In this document: positions 45,656 to 54,957 of the stretch, one piece after another | Layout of the letters: every line of letters starts with the position of its first letter | How positions within the stretch are numbered: the stretch's first letter is position 1 | Assembly (NCBI RefSeq): GCF_000376805.1 | Contig: NZ_AQXT01000002.1 | Coordinates: 124,001-188,000, forward strand | Source: Henriciella marina DSM 19595 | Lineage (GTDB): Bacteria > Pseudomonadota > Alphaproteobacteria > Caulobacterales > Hyphomonadaceae | DNA: 64,000 nucleotides | Reading direction: 5' to 3' | Translations under genes and position numbers: made by a program | Notes under the pieces: model-generated | What the model saw: the letters and a program-made list of their open reading frames with translations, nothing else | Told to the model about the DNA's origin: nothing | Database searches by the model: none

Positions 45656-45720
45656 GGACCGCAGCATTTTTCCTAGGTAAAGATGATCACGCTATCGTCA
45701 GACAACAGAGCGTCCAGCGA

Positions 45721-47679
45721 TCAGATGTCCTGACGGTTCACTTCGCTATCATCGCCAAGGGAAACGTCGGGAAGGGGCTGTTCCTCAGGCGGCGGGCCTT
45801 GAAGACCGTTTTCCAGCTTGTCGACAAGGTTGCGGCGCGTCTCTTCGCGCGGATAGTCGTCCAGCGCAGCCTGCCATGCCTCGCGTGCATCCTCTTTGCG
45901 TCCAAGATGCCAGTAGATATCGCCAAGATGGTCTTCGATTTCCCAATGGGTATTGGGCTCAAGCTTGCGGCGGGCCTGCTCGATATAGCGGCGTGCCCCC
46001 TCAAGATCGCCAAGCCGGTAACGGGCCCAGCCATAGCTGTCGCTGATATAGGGGTCGTTTGGCGCAAGCGCGTTTGCCCGCGCCAGAACACGGTAGGCTT
46101 CGCTGTACTGATCGGTATTCTCGATCAGGAAATAACCAAGCGTATTCAGCATGTAAGGGTCGTTTGGCCGCCGCAGGGCCTCTGCCCGGATCAGCTCCAG
46201 CGCCTCATCGACTTCATCGGCGTCTGCAAGTGCATTGGCCAGCGCCAGGCGCCGGTCGTGCGTGTCGTCCAGTTCACGTGCGGCGCGGGCATGGAAGAGC
46301 GCGTTTTCGAACTCGCCGAACTGTGAATAAATGGTTGCGCTGGTCGCGTGCGCATTGGCTTTTTCTGCATCCGAATTCGCAAGCTCCGGCGTGCTCTCGG
46401 CAAGCTCTGTGGCGCGCTCGCGGTCATCCAGCAGGGCGAAAATCAGCATGGCGCTCGAATAGGTGCCAAGCTGCTCGTCTTCCTCGGCAAGCTCGATCGC
46501 CTTGGAAAGTTCTTCGCGTGACCGGTCAGTTTCGCCCAGCCGGATCAGCGACTGTGCCTTGGCAAGCTGCAGACCTGCCGTCGGCTCGGGCGCAACCTCT
46601 GCCACGTGGAGGGCGGCATCGAAGAATGTCTCATCATAAAGGTCGGCGATGACCGACAGGCGCAGGTCTTCATTGTCTGGATCGATCAGCAGGGCGAGCT
46701 GGTCGAACGCGGCTTTGGTGTCATCGAAGCCGCTTGCCTGCTGACCTGCAAAGGCGGACCGGATCATGCGCTGATAGGCAAGCGCCAGCGAATAATCCGC
46801 AAGCGTGCGAGCAAAGGCGGAATTGGTTTCCAGTGATGTGTCGTCCAGTCCGCGGCCTGTCTCGATCTGCTCTATCGCGGCTTCGAAACTTGCGGCCTGT
46901 TCTGGCTCAGCGGCGGCAAGCCGGGCATAGAGCGCCTTGGCTTCGTCCACCCGGCCCAACTGTCGCAGCAGCAAGGCCTGGCGCGATATGACAAGGCGGA
47001 TGTGGCTGTAGAGAATGGCCTGCGGGTCAAACTCGTGATCGGGCGCCTCGATCTTCGATGGCGTGATGGCAGAATAGACCGCCAGCGCTTCTTCCTCGCG
47101 CCCGGCGGCCTCCAGCAGGGCGGCGAGCGACAGGTCACCGGTCAGGCCAGGCAGACGCCCGCCGACGGTGCGATGAATGTCGACCGCTTCATCAAACCGG
47201 TTATCCAGTGCGAGATACCAGGCTTTCAGGAACCCGCCGAGCAGGGTCATATCTTCGCTGTCGACGGCGGTTTCAACGAGCTCCAGCGCGCGGTCATAGT
47301 CTTCGTCGACGGCGGCATCGAACGATGCAATCGCCGCAGAGAAAGGGATATCGACCCCGTCGCGCTCCATATTATTCTTCATCGCGGCAATGAAAGCGGC
47401 CATGTCGCCAGCTTTTACGGCGTCGACAGGCGAGGCATAGGCCAGCAGACCGACAGGGTCGCCGTTCGCATCCAGAACCGCTGTGGCCATTGCCGAATCG
47501 GAGACATCATAGACCCCGTCATAGGCTGAAAGCGCGCCCAGAATGGACTGTTTGCGCGCATCAACGGCGGCGCGGTCTTCTTCCGACATCTGGGGCGGCG
47601 GTGTCTCTGCGGCCCCTGTTGCGCAACTTGCGAGCGCTGTCGCGAACAGGGCGAAAGCGGAGGTCAGTTGCGATTTCAT
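45721..47679 (-). CDS. TPR-repeat lipoprotein B
   Basis: A 652-aa lipoprotein (lipobox LASC, Cys19) with tetratricopeptide repeats throughout. Its last repeats (LNTLGYFLIENTDQYSEAYRV, ISDSYGWARYRLGDLEGARR, IEDHLGDIYWHLGRKEDAREAW) align with those of lipoprotein A, so the two are paralogues. Start ATG at 47679 is preferred over 47793 because it has AAAGGA upstream and begins the signal peptide. It lies 104 bases upstream of lipoprotein A and 129 bases downstream of the polyprenyl synthase gene on the same strand. Confidence 0.88.
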   Translation of the reverse strand: MKSQLTSAFALFATALASCATGAAETPPPQMSEEDRAAVDARKQSILGALSAYDGVYDVSDSAMATAVLDANGDPVGLLAYASPVDAVKAGDMAAFIAAMKNNMERDGVDIPFSAAIASFDAAVDEDYDRALELVETAVDSEDMTLLGGFLKAWYLALDNRFDEAVDIHRTVGGRLPGLTGDLSLAALLEAAGREEEALAVYSAITPSKIEAPDHEFDPQAILYSHIRLVISRQALLLRQLGRVDEAKALYARLAAAEPEQAASFEAAIEQIETGRGLDDTSLETNSAFARTLADYSLALAYQRMIRSAFAGQQASGFDDTKAAFDQLALLIDPDNEDLRLSVIADLYDETFFDAALHVAEVAPEPTAGLQLAKAQSLIRLGETDRSREELSKAIELAEEDEQLGTYSSAMLIFALLDDRERATELAESTPELANSDAEKANAHATSATIYSQFGEFENALFHARAARELDDTHDRRLALANALADADEVDEALELIRAEALRRPNDPYMLNTLGYFLIENTDQYSEAYRVLARANALAPNDPYISDSYGWARYRLGDLEGARRYIEQARRKLEPNTHWEIEDHLGDIYWHLGRKEDAREAWQAALDDYPREETRRNLVDKLENGLQGPPPEEQPLPDVSLGDDSEVNRQDI

Positions 47680-47808
47680 ACGGCGGTCCTTTCGGGGCGT
47701 GTCCCCGTTGAAACTATAGTCTGTTGCCTGTCTGTCCAGCGTCCGAACGCGGTGTCGCGGCGGTGTCGCAATGGTGTACGGGCGGTGCCCCAATCGGGCC
47801 TTTTCCGG

Positions 47809-48822
47809 TCAGCTGACGCGGCGTGTGCAGAAATCAGCCAATTCAGACAGCATCGCGCGCCAGGGCGTGTCGGGCAGGCTGGTCAGCGCTGACTTTGCCA
47901 TGCCGACATAGGCTTCGGCTTCGGCAATTGTCGCTTCGGCGGCCCCGGTCGTGCGGATGAGGTGGATGGCGCGGGCAAGGTCGCTTTCTTCCTGTTTTCC
48001 AAGATCGAAAGCGCGGGCCCAGAACACCTGGTCTTCTGCGCGGCCACGCCGGCGGGCGATGATGACCGGCAGGGTAATCTTGCCCTCGCGAAAATCGTCG
48101 CCGACGACCTTGCCGATGACGGATGTGTTGCCGCCATAGTCGAGCACATCGTCGACGATCTGGAAGGCGAGGCCGAGATTTTTGCCATAGGCCGCCAGCG
48201 CGTCGGCATGGGCATCACCGCCGCCGGAGATGGCCCCTGCGCGCGCGGCCGCTTCGAAGAGGGCCGCCGTTTTGGCTTCGATGATGGCGAGATAGTCTTC
48301 GGTTGGCAGGTCCGGCTTGCCTTGTGAGGCGAGCTGGCGAACTTCGCCTTCTGCGATCACGGACGAGGCGTTCGACAGGATTTCGAGGATTTCCAGTGAC
48401 CCGGTTTCCACCATCAGCGTAAAGGCGCGGGCAAAGAGAAAATCGCCAACCAGGATCGAAGCCGAATTGCCCCAGATCGACTTCGCCGCCGGTTTGCCGC
48501 GGCGAAGGTCGCTTTCATCGATGACATCGTCATGCAGCAGGGTTGCGGTGTGGATGAACTCCACCGCGGCCGCCAGCGAGTGGGTCGACGGATTGGCCGA
48601 CCCGACAGCCTGGGCCGCCGCCAGCGTGATCATCGGGCGAAGCCGCTTGCCGCCCGCAGACACGATGTGCTGCGACATGTCCGGAATGATGTCGACGGGG
48701 CTTGCTGCCTTGGCCAGCAGCAGGGCTTCGACGGCGGCAAGATCCTGCTCGAGCAGGCTGCTCAGCCGTTCGACGACGGTTCTGTCGTTCTTGGACTCTC
48801 TCGCTGTCGCTGGTGTGGTCAC
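47809..48822 (-). CDS. ispB: Long-chain polyprenyl diphosphate synthase (octaprenyl-type)
   Basis: A 337-aa trans-prenyltransferase. The first Asp-rich motif is LLHDDVIDESDLRRGK (DDxxD at residues 98-102), the second is FQIVDDVLDYGG. GGKRLRPMI is the substrate-binding site. The presence of the full first motif and the size fit the octaprenyl/decaprenyl synthases that make the ubiquinone side chain. Chain length cannot be stated with certainty. Divergent from the DUF2007 gene. Confidence 0.93.
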   Translation of the reverse strand: MTTPATARESKNDRTVVERLSSLLEQDLAAVEALLLAKAASPVDIIPDMSQHIVSAGGKRLRPMITLAAAQAVGSANPSTHSLAAAVEFIHTATLLHDDVIDESDLRRGKPAAKSIWGNSASILVGDFLFARAFTLMVETGSLEILEILSNASSVIAEGEVRQLASQGKPDLPTEDYLAIIEAKTAALFEAAARAGAISGGGDAHADALAAYGKNLGLAFQIVDDVLDYGGNTSVIGKVVGDDFREGKITLPVIIARRRGRAEDQVFWARAFDLGKQEESDLARAIHLIRTTGAAEATIAEAEAYVGMAKSALTSLPDTPWRAMLSELADFCTRRVS

Positions 48823-48923
48823 AAAGAATTCCTGCTAAGCTCAATTGACTAGGTCATATGCATACGAATAGGTCCGCGGTCCAGCGATGCGGTACAGGAC
48901 CGCAGCTCCGGAAGGGACATGTC

Positions 48924-49133
48924 ATGGAAGAAGTGTTCCGCACCAATGACCTCGTCAAGCTAAGCTATATACGTCACCTGCTTTCCGAAGCAGACATCGA
49001 GGTTTTCGTGCTCGATGAGCACACCGCGCACATCGATGGACGCGGGCCGCTGGTGCCGATCCGGGTCGTCGTGCACGAGGATGATGCAACAGAGGCACGC
49101 CGGGCGCTGAGCGAACTGGACCAGGATGGCTGA
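48924..49133 (+). CDS. DUF2007 small protein
   Basis: A 69-aa protein of the DUF2007 (putative signal-transducing) fold: MEEVFRTNDLVKLSYIRHLL, EVFVLDEHTAHIDGRGPLVPIRVVV and a C-terminal DATEARRALSEL helix. The ferredoxin-like fold is usually joined to the metabolism or tRNA genes next door; here its 3' end overlaps the methyltransferase gene by 8 bases. ATG at 48924 follows GGAAGGGA and is preferred over 48858. Confidence 0.9.
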   Translation: MEEVFRTNDLVKLSYIRHLLSEADIEVFVLDEHTAHIDGRGPLVPIRVVVHEDDATEARRALSELDQDG

Positions 49134-49881
49134 AGACGAGGTCACGCAGGATGCCTTCCTGGGCGGGCTTGTCACGGTTTTCCAGCCGCGGCGGGGCTTT
49201 CGTGCTGGCACCGACAGCATGCTGCTCGCTGCCGCGCTCGACCCGACAATGACAGGCGATGCCGCAGAATTTGGCTGCGGGGCAGGGGGCGCGCTTCTGC
49301 CAGCCGCGCACCGGCTGCAGCATATGCGGTTCACCGGATATGAGCGCGATATCCGGCTTGCAGGACTTGCGCGCCGCGGGGTCGAAGCGAACGGTTTTGA
49401 AGACCGCATGTCGATCGAGCTGCAGGACGTTGCAGAGCTTTCAGACGCGCTGGAAAACCGCTTCGACCTCTGCTTTTCCAATCCGCCTTTCTTTCGCGGC
49501 GGCTCCATCACCTCCCCTGGTGAGGGCAAGCAGGACGCCTATCTCGAGACCGTGCCCCTGAAGGACTGGATCGGGCGGATGATGCATGTGCTGAAGCCGA
49601 AGGGGCGGTTCGTGATGATCCACCGCGCCTCGGAGCTTGCGCGTATCCTGACCCTGATTGAACGGCGCAGCGGTCAGATCGAGGTGCTGCCGGTGCGCTC
49701 ATGGCCGGGCGCGGACGCAAAGCGGGTCATCGTGCGGGCAAGAAAAGGCCTGCGGTCCGGCCCGATGCGGCTGCTGGCCGGGATCAATATCTATAAGGCA
49801 AAGGGCGGCGAGCGGACCGAACTGCTGGAGTCCATCTCACGCTCTGACGCCCTGCTCGACTGGGACTCGCCGCGCCAGTAG
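49126..49881 (+). CDS. TrmN6-like tRNA1(Val) (adenine37-N6)-methyltransferase family protein
   Basis: A 251-aa SAM-dependent methyltransferase of the YfiC/TrmN6 group. It has a SAM-binding region GDAAEFGCGAGGALLPAAHRL and the catalytic CFSNPPFFRGGS (NPPF motif for N6-adenine methylation). It may methylate A37 of tRNA-Val. The gene overlaps DUF2007 by 8 bases, an arrangement conserved in alphaproteobacteria, so the two are translated together. Confidence 0.9.
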   Translation: MAEDEVTQDAFLGGLVTVFQPRRGFRAGTDSMLLAAALDPTMTGDAAEFGCGAGGALLPAAHRLQHMRFTGYERDIRLAGLARRGVEANGFEDRMSIELQDVAELSDALENRFDLCFSNPPFFRGGSITSPGEGKQDAYLETVPLKDWIGRMMHVLKPKGRFVMIHRASELARILTLIERRSGQIEVLPVRSWPGADAKRVIVRARKGLRSGPMRLLAGINIYKAKGGERTELLESISRSDALLDWDSPRQ

Positions 49882-49904
49882 AGCAGCCTAGCTTCAGCCT
49901 CAGC

Positions 49905-50048
49905 ATGCAGGTTCTCTTCATCTTCCTTCTGATCACCGGCACGCTGGCGGGCCTCGCCATTGGCGCGCTGTCGCATCCGAAATTCCATGCAGCGGTCTTT
50001 GGCGGTCCAGCAGGGTCAGCCGACCACCCCGAAAGCCGCTGCTGGTAG
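49905..50048 (+). CDS. Possible 47-aa single-pass membrane peptide
   Basis: Short open frame beginning MQVLFIFLLITGTLAGLAIG, giving a hydrophobic helix of about 20 residues followed by a polar tail with SRCW at the end. It starts 24 bases after the methyltransferase stop and is co-directional with it. No ribosome-binding site is strong, so it could be chance. Confidence 0.35.
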   Translation: MQVLFIFLLITGTLAGLAIGALSHPKFHAAVFGGPAGSADHPESRCW

Positions 50049-50165
50049 CTCCCTTGTACGCTGACTGGCACACCGCCCGACAAGCGGCGCACCAGTTGCG
50101 AAATCGCCCATCTGGCGCTAGGCGGATGGCCAGACCTTCCCGGTATCCAATCAGGCTGATCAAGC

Positions 50166-51065
50166 ATGACTGCACCCATTGCCCGCGAGAAACCCGCTTC
50201 CTTTCAGGACCTGATCCTGCGCCTGCAAGCCTATTGGGCTGCGCAGGGCTGCGCGATCCTGCAGCCTTATGACATGGAAGTTGGCGCAGGCACGCTGCAC
50301 CCGGCGACTGTGCTGCGGGCGCTGGGTCCCAAGGACTGGCGCGCGGCCTATGTCCAGCCATCGCGCCGTCCGGCAGATGCGCGCTATGGCGAGAACCCAA
50401 ACCGGCTTGGCCATTATTACCAGTTTCAGGTCATCCTGAAGCCGAACCCGGCTGACCTGCAGGACCTCTATCTCAACTCGCTCTACGAGATCGGCATCGA
50501 CCCGACCGTCCACGATATCCGCTTTGTCGAGGATGACTGGGAAAACCCGACCGTGGGCGCCTGGGGCCTTGGCTGGGAAGTCTGGTGCGACGGCATGGAG
50601 GTTAGCCAGTACACCTATTTCCAGCAGGTTGGCGGGCTCGACGTGTTTCCGGTTTCAGGCGAGCTGACCTACGGCCTCGAACGTCTCGCCATGTATGTGT
50701 TCGGCCTCGACAATGTCTATAATCTGCCCTTCAACGATCCGGCCTCGCAGACGCCGCTTTCATACGGCGATGTGTTCCTGCAGAATGAGATCGAGCAGTC
50801 GGCCTTCAACTTCGAGCTTGCCGATGTCGAGATGCTGCAGACCTGGTTCTCAGGTTGCGAGAAACAGTCAAAGACGCTGCGCGATGCTGGAAAGCCGCTG
50901 CCCGCCTATGACTATGCGCTGAAAGCCAGCCACGTCTTCAACCTGATCGATGCGCGCGGCGCGATCTCGCCGACCGAGCGGCAGGCCTTCATCGCCCGTG
51001 TGCGCGATCTGGCGCGCGGGGCGGCGGAGCTGTGGGCGAAGCAGGAAGAGGAACGGGCGGCGTGA
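50166..51065 (+). CDS. glyQ: Glycyl-tRNA synthetase alpha subunit
   Basis: A 299-aa class II alpha subunit of the alpha2-beta2 type GlyRS. It begins [36 protein letters not shown], with [10 protein letters not shown]-like motif 2 region and [14 protein letters not shown]. It carries the amino acid activation site. The stop overlaps the start of the next gene (GTGA), which separates it from the beta subunit gene glyS; normally the two are adjacent. Confidence 0.97.
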   Translation: MTAPIAREKPASFQDLILRLQAYWAAQGCAILQPYDMEVGAGTLHPATVLRALGPKDWRAAYVQPSRRPADARYGENPNRLGHYYQFQVILKPNPADLQDLYLNSLYEIGIDPTVHDIRFVEDDWENPTVGAWGLGWEVWCDGMEVSQYTYFQQVGGLDVFPVSGELTYGLERLAMYVFGLDNVYNLPFNDPASQTPLSYGDVFLQNEIEQSAFNFELADVEMLQTWFSGCEKQSKTLRDAGKPLPAYDYALKASHVFNLIDARGAISPTERQAFIARVRDLARGAAELWAKQEEERAA

Positions 51066-51598
51066 GCGATAGACCTTCCCTCGACGATCAGCAGAACTAC
51101 TTTGCTCAACATCCGCCAAGAATACTAAGTGGTCTGGAAAAGTTCCTTGTGGATTCAGCCATTGGTCAGGGTGGGCATGGAGAAGCGCTCGGCACGTCAT
51201 TTGAACTAGGCTGCGTTTGCGGCTCAGCCCGCCTTAAAATTGAGGCTGCGAAAACAGAGTGGAAAGGGGAATCCCTCTTCGTAGTTCCGGTGCGGCTAGA
51301 ATGCGCTTCATGTCGCAAAGTCGTCGAGTTCTTTGATCCTGAACTGCATGGCTATGACGGCGAGCTCGGTCACAACAAACATTTGAACAACGAAGCCCGT
51401 CCCCAATTGAGTAGCGTGGAAACCGTGGACACCTCTCAGTTGGTGGCGTCCTTTTTCTACATGGATGACTTGTTCTGTGACGACTTCCCTGTTGATGGAG
51501 CATCGGTTGCTAAAGAAGACTTGTTCAGCTGGTTCGCCTTGTTTGAGAGAAGATGCGACGGAAAAGCGGTGTTGCTGATCGAGGAAGAGTGCGCATGA
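51062..51598 (+). CDS. Unrecognised protein between glyQ and glyS, with lower GC
   Basis: A 178-aa soluble protein starting at GTG 51062, which overlaps the glyQ stop (GTGA). It contains cysteine pairs GCVCGSA and CASCRK, about 35 residues apart, which could bind zinc as a ribbon, and a later FCDDFP. I do not recognise it. Sample stretches count about 50% GC against about 70% in glyQ, and codon choice differs, suggesting transfer into the operon. Its stop overlaps the lipoprotein start (ATGA). Confidence 0.75.
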   Translation: MSDRPSLDDQQNYFAQHPPRILSGLEKFLVDSAIGQGGHGEALGTSFELGCVCGSARLKIEAAKTEWKGESLFVVPVRLECASCRKVVEFFDPELHGYDGELGHNKHLNNEARPQLSSVETVDTSQLVASFFYMDDLFCDDFPVDGASVAKEDLFSWFALFERRCDGKAVLLIEEECA

Positions 51599-52137
51599 TC
51601 GAACGTATTGCTTCAATAGTATTGGTTTCATTGGTCGCGCTGACTGCCTGCTCATCAGGAGAGTCGACGAGTGAGGGCAGCGAAACGCCCGCAAACGAAT
51701 ACCGCCAGAGCGTCGATGAACCGGCCCCTGATGCAGAAAGCGTTGCCGACAAGAACCCGCGCGCGCTGCAGATCGGCGCCATGCACGCGCCTGAAACCGA
51801 TGCCTATTGCACGTTCACGCAGGCCGCCCACACCTTCACCTATGACGATCCGGCAACCTGGCGCTTTGTCTTCCTGCGCGACATGGGCGGCACCCCGCCG
51901 CAAGCGAAAATCAAGATCAATGATGATGTGCTGACCTTCGATCAGGCCGACCTCACCACCGATGATGAGGGGATCGAGACCTGGCGCTATCGCTCCACCA
52001 ATCGCGGCATCCTCGTTGAGCTGCGCCTGCGCGAGACAGAGACCGGGCCGGAACACACCAATTACGAAGGCACGATGGCGATCATCGAACCAACGAAAAC
52101 CGAAAGAATGGGCATCAAGGGCAGTTGCGGCGTCTGA
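51595..52137 (+). CDS. Lipoprotein of unknown function between glyQ and glyS
   Basis: A 180-aa lipoprotein: signal with lipobox LTAC (Cys19), then a Ser/Glu-rich linker to residue ~50, and a beta-rich domain that starts around [15 protein letters not shown] and ends IKGSCGV. Two cysteines could form one disulfide. Base composition returns to the GC-rich local norm, unlike the gene before it. Start ATG at 51595 overlaps that gene's stop; glyS follows after 52 bases. Confidence 0.82.
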   Translation: MIERIASIVLVSLVALTACSSGESTSEGSETPANEYRQSVDEPAPDAESVADKNPRALQIGAMHAPETDAYCTFTQAAHTFTYDDPATWRFVFLRDMGGTPPQAKIKINDDVLTFDQADLTTDDEGIETWRYRSTNRGILVELRLRETETGPEHTNYEGTMAIIEPTKTERMGIKGSCGV

Positions 52138-52189
52138 TAGACGGCGCCTTCGCTTCCCCCTTTACCCTCGCTGGATAAGACACCCGCTT

Positions 52190-54523
52190 ATGGCTGAACT
52201 CCTCCTTGAACTCTTTTCCGAAGAAATCCCGGCCCGCATGCAGGCGAAGGCCGAAGGCGACCTGCGCGATGCGCTGACCAAGGGCCTGACCGAGGCCGGC
52301 GTCGAGTATGGCGATGTCGTCGCCCTGTCGGGGCCGCGGCGTCTGGCCGTTGCGATTGCCGGTCTGCCGGACAAATCGGCCGATGTGAGCGAAGAGAAAA
52401 AGGGCCCGAAGGTCGACGCGCCTGAAAAAGCGATCGAGGGATTCCTGCGCGGGGCAGGCCTCACCTCGATCGATCAGGCGCAAGTGCGGAGCGACCCCAA
52501 GAAAGGCGATTTCTATGTCGCCATACGCGAAATCCCGGGCCGTCCGCTGGAAGAGATCATTGCAGGCCTCGTGCCAGATATCGTGCGCGGCTTTCACTGG
52601 CCGAAATCGATGCGCTGGGGCCGCGGCGAATTGCGCTGGGTGCGCCCGCTGCAGCGCATCCTCTGCGTCTTCAATGGCAAGACCGTCGACTTCGAGATCG
52701 ATGGCCTGAAATCCGGCAATCAGACCGAAGGCCACCGCGTTCAGGGACGTGGGCCGTTCAGGATCACATCACTCGAAGACTATCGCCAAATTCTCCAGAC
52801 AGAGGGCTTCGTTGTCGTCTCGCGCGATGATCGCCGCCTGCTGATCGAGGATCAGGCGCATATGGTCTGCGCGCAAGCCGGGCTGGAGCTGGTTGAGGAT
52901 CGCGGTCTGCTCGAAGAAGTGACAGGGCTCGCCGAATGGCCGGTCGTCATCCTGGGGGAGATGGACCCGGCCTTCCTGTCGCTGCCGCCTGAAGTCGTGC
53001 AGCTGTCGATGCGCACGCACCAGAAATATTTCGCCGTCCGCAACCCGGAGACGGGCGAACTTGCGCCGAACTTCGTCGTTGTCGCCAATATCGAAGCCAG
53101 CGATGGCGGCAAGTCGATCGCAGGCGGCAATGCCCGCGTTCTGTCGGCACGTCTCGACGATGCGCGCTTCTTCTGGGACCAGGACAAGAAGACCCCGCTT
53201 GAGACGATGGCGAAGAAGCTCGCAACCATCGACTTCAAGAAAGAGCTGGGCACGATTGCCGACAAGGTGGAACGGGTCGCCGCACTGGCGCGAGAGCTCG
53301 CGCCAAAGGTCGGCGCTGATTCTGATCTGGCCGAACGTGCCGCGCGCCTTGCCAAGGCAGACCTCGTCTCCGGCATGGTCGGCGAATTCCCTGAGCTTCA
53401 GGGCCTGATGGGGCGGTATTATGCTCTCGAACAAGGCCTCAACAGTGGTGTCATCCCGGACGCGCAGCGATCCGGGACCCAGAGCAGCGAAGTCACTGGG
53501 TCCCGGACAAGCTCTGACGAGCTTTCCGGGATCACGAATTTGCTGGCAGGGCTGTCTGAGGCGGAGGTGCGCAAGATCGCAGATGCGATCGGCGACCATT
53601 ACAAGCCGCAGGGGCCATCCGATGCCGTGCCGTCAGAGCCGGTCAGCATCGCGGTCGCACTGGCCGACAAGCTCGACACGCTGGTCGGTTTCTGGGCGAT
53701 CGATGAAAAGCCGACAGGGTCGAAGGATCCCTTTGCACTGCGCCGCGCAGCGCTGGGTGTTGTGCGGATTGTGCTAGAGAATGCGGTCCGGCTTCCGATG
53801 AAGCCAACTTTGAAGGAGCATGCCTACATTCATGCCCGCCGACAGGCGAGCGCATTTATGGAAGCTGATCGATTGGCAGCAGCGGATTTGGCAACAAAGT
53901 CAGGTGCAAACGAATTAGTCGATGTCTTCGAAAAAAGCCCACATGGTCAGGAGAGTTCAGGGAGCATCGGAGATCTAGCATTCGGAAACGTGACGCATTC
54001 TTCTCCGTTGCTTGAGTTCTTCGCTGATCGCCTGAAACAATACCTTCGCGATCAGGGCGCGCGTCATGACCTGATTGATGCGGTCTTTGCCCTCGGCGAG
54101 GATGACCTCGTCCTGATCGTGAAACGGGTTGAGGCGCTAGCCGCTTTCCTTGAGACCGAGGACGGCGCGAATCTGCTGGCCGGCTATAAGCGCGCCGCCA
54201 ACATCCTGAAAGCCGAAGAGAAGAAGGATGGCGCGCCCATCGAGGGCAAGGTCGATCCATCCCTGTTCGAGCAGGACGAGGAGCGCGCGCTTCATATCGC
54301 GATCGAGACGGCCGCCGCCCGCGCCGATGCCGCGCTGAAGGCGGAAGACTTCGAGGCCGCCATGGCCGCGCTCGCGGAACTTCGCGGGCCGGTCGATGCG
54401 TTCTTTGACGGCGTGACGGTCAATGCCGATGACGCGAAGCTGAGGGCCAATCGGCTTGCGGTCCTCACATCGATTCGCGCCGCGCTTCACAATGTGGCCG
54501 ATTTTACGAAGATTTCGGGCTGA
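52190..54523 (+). CDS. glyS: Glycyl-tRNA synthetase beta subunit with two inserted segments
   Basis: A 777-aa beta subunit, about 80 residues longer than the usual ~690-700. It begins [17 protein letters not shown], has [12 protein letters not shown], the HD-like [15 protein letters not shown] and the C-terminal anticodon-binding-like [14 protein letters not shown]. It binds tRNA-Gly. Residues ~421-449 are encoded by a palindromic repeat at 53450-53535, and residues ~540-605 (about 53803-54006) form a second, lower-GC insert before [28 protein letters not shown] at 52190 begins the conserved sequence; the open frame reaches back to 51962. Confidence 0.95.
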   Translation: MAELLLELFSEEIPARMQAKAEGDLRDALTKGLTEAGVEYGDVVALSGPRRLAVAIAGLPDKSADVSEEKKGPKVDAPEKAIEGFLRGAGLTSIDQAQVRSDPKKGDFYVAIREIPGRPLEEIIAGLVPDIVRGFHWPKSMRWGRGELRWVRPLQRILCVFNGKTVDFEIDGLKSGNQTEGHRVQGRGPFRITSLEDYRQILQTEGFVVVSRDDRRLLIEDQAHMVCAQAGLELVEDRGLLEEVTGLAEWPVVILGEMDPAFLSLPPEVVQLSMRTHQKYFAVRNPETGELAPNFVVVANIEASDGGKSIAGGNARVLSARLDDARFFWDQDKKTPLETMAKKLATIDFKKELGTIADKVERVAALARELAPKVGADSDLAERAARLAKADLVSGMVGEFPELQGLMGRYYALEQGLNSGVIPDAQRSGTQSSEVTGSRTSSDELSGITNLLAGLSEAEVRKIADAIGDHYKPQGPSDAVPSEPVSIAVALADKLDTLVGFWAIDEKPTGSKDPFALRRAALGVVRIVLENAVRLPMKPTLKEHAYIHARRQASAFMEADRLAAADLATKSGANELVDVFEKSPHGQESSGSIGDLAFGNVTHSSPLLEFFADRLKQYLRDQGARHDLIDAVFALGEDDLVLIVKRVEALAAFLETEDGANLLAGYKRAANILKAEEKKDGAPIEGKVDPSLFEQDEERALHIAIETAAARADAALKAEDFEAAMAALAELRGPVDAFFDGVTVNADDAKLRANRLAVLTSIRAALHNVADFTKISG
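53450..53535. repeat. Palindromic repeat element inserted in frame in glyS
   Basis: Two hairpins in tandem: TCCCGGA (53454-53460) with TCCGGGA (53471-53477), and TCCCGGACAAGCTC with GAGCTTTCCGGGA (53501-53531). A perfect 12-base inverted repeat joins them (53471-53482 with 53496-53507), and the ends match inversely with one mismatch. It carries no stop codon in the glyS frame. Confidence 0.8.
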
Positions 54524-54549
54524 CCCGGCAGGAGAAAGACGCATAACCC

Positions 54550-54957
54550 ATGATCATCATCGTCTTCATTGTCGGCGTGATCGTGTTCGTCACCTACGGC
54601 CTCATCAACATGCCTTCAAAACAGGCACGCGCCATTTTCGATGCTCAGGGACCAAGCCCTGAGGGCATTCTCGACATCGACCGGGCCTATGTGGCTGATC
54701 TCCATGATCGATTCGGTGCCAGTGACTTCAGGTTGAAAGCGGTCCGCAACAAGCGTCTGGGCGCGGACATTGCCGAACGCTTTGGCGTGACACGCGCAAG
54801 GCTTGACGATACGCAGGCGCTCGGCGTGAGATTGCCGCAGTTAAAATTACTGGTTTCCTTTGAACCGGGGCGATATCGCCTTACAGAGGACGCCGCGCGA
54901 CTGGCCATAAGCCAGGCGGAGAGGAAACAGACTTTGGAGAGTAAGCATCATGGGTGA
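54550..54957 (+). CDS. Small membrane-anchored protein of unknown function
   Basis: A 135-aa protein with one N-terminal membrane helix (IIIVFIVGVIVFVTYGLIN) and a cytoplasmic, mostly helical domain starting RAIFDAQGPSPEGILDID and ending with a Lys/Glu-rich tail. No domain is recognised. It lies 26 bases after glyS and overlaps the ppdK start by 8 bases, so it is likely co-translated with ppdK. Confidence 0.78.
   Translation: MIIIVFIVGVIVFVTYGLINMPSKQARAIFDAQGPSPEGILDIDRAYVADLHDRFGASDFRLKAVRNKRLGADIAERFGVTRARLDDTQALGVRLPQLKLLVSFEPGRYRLTEDAARLAISQAERKQTLESKHHG

Noticed and set aside
48877-48910. GC-rich hairpins (GCGGTCC with GGACCGC) upstream of the DUF2007 gene
   Set aside because: Short, no T-run, no known motif; too weak to call an operator or attenuator.
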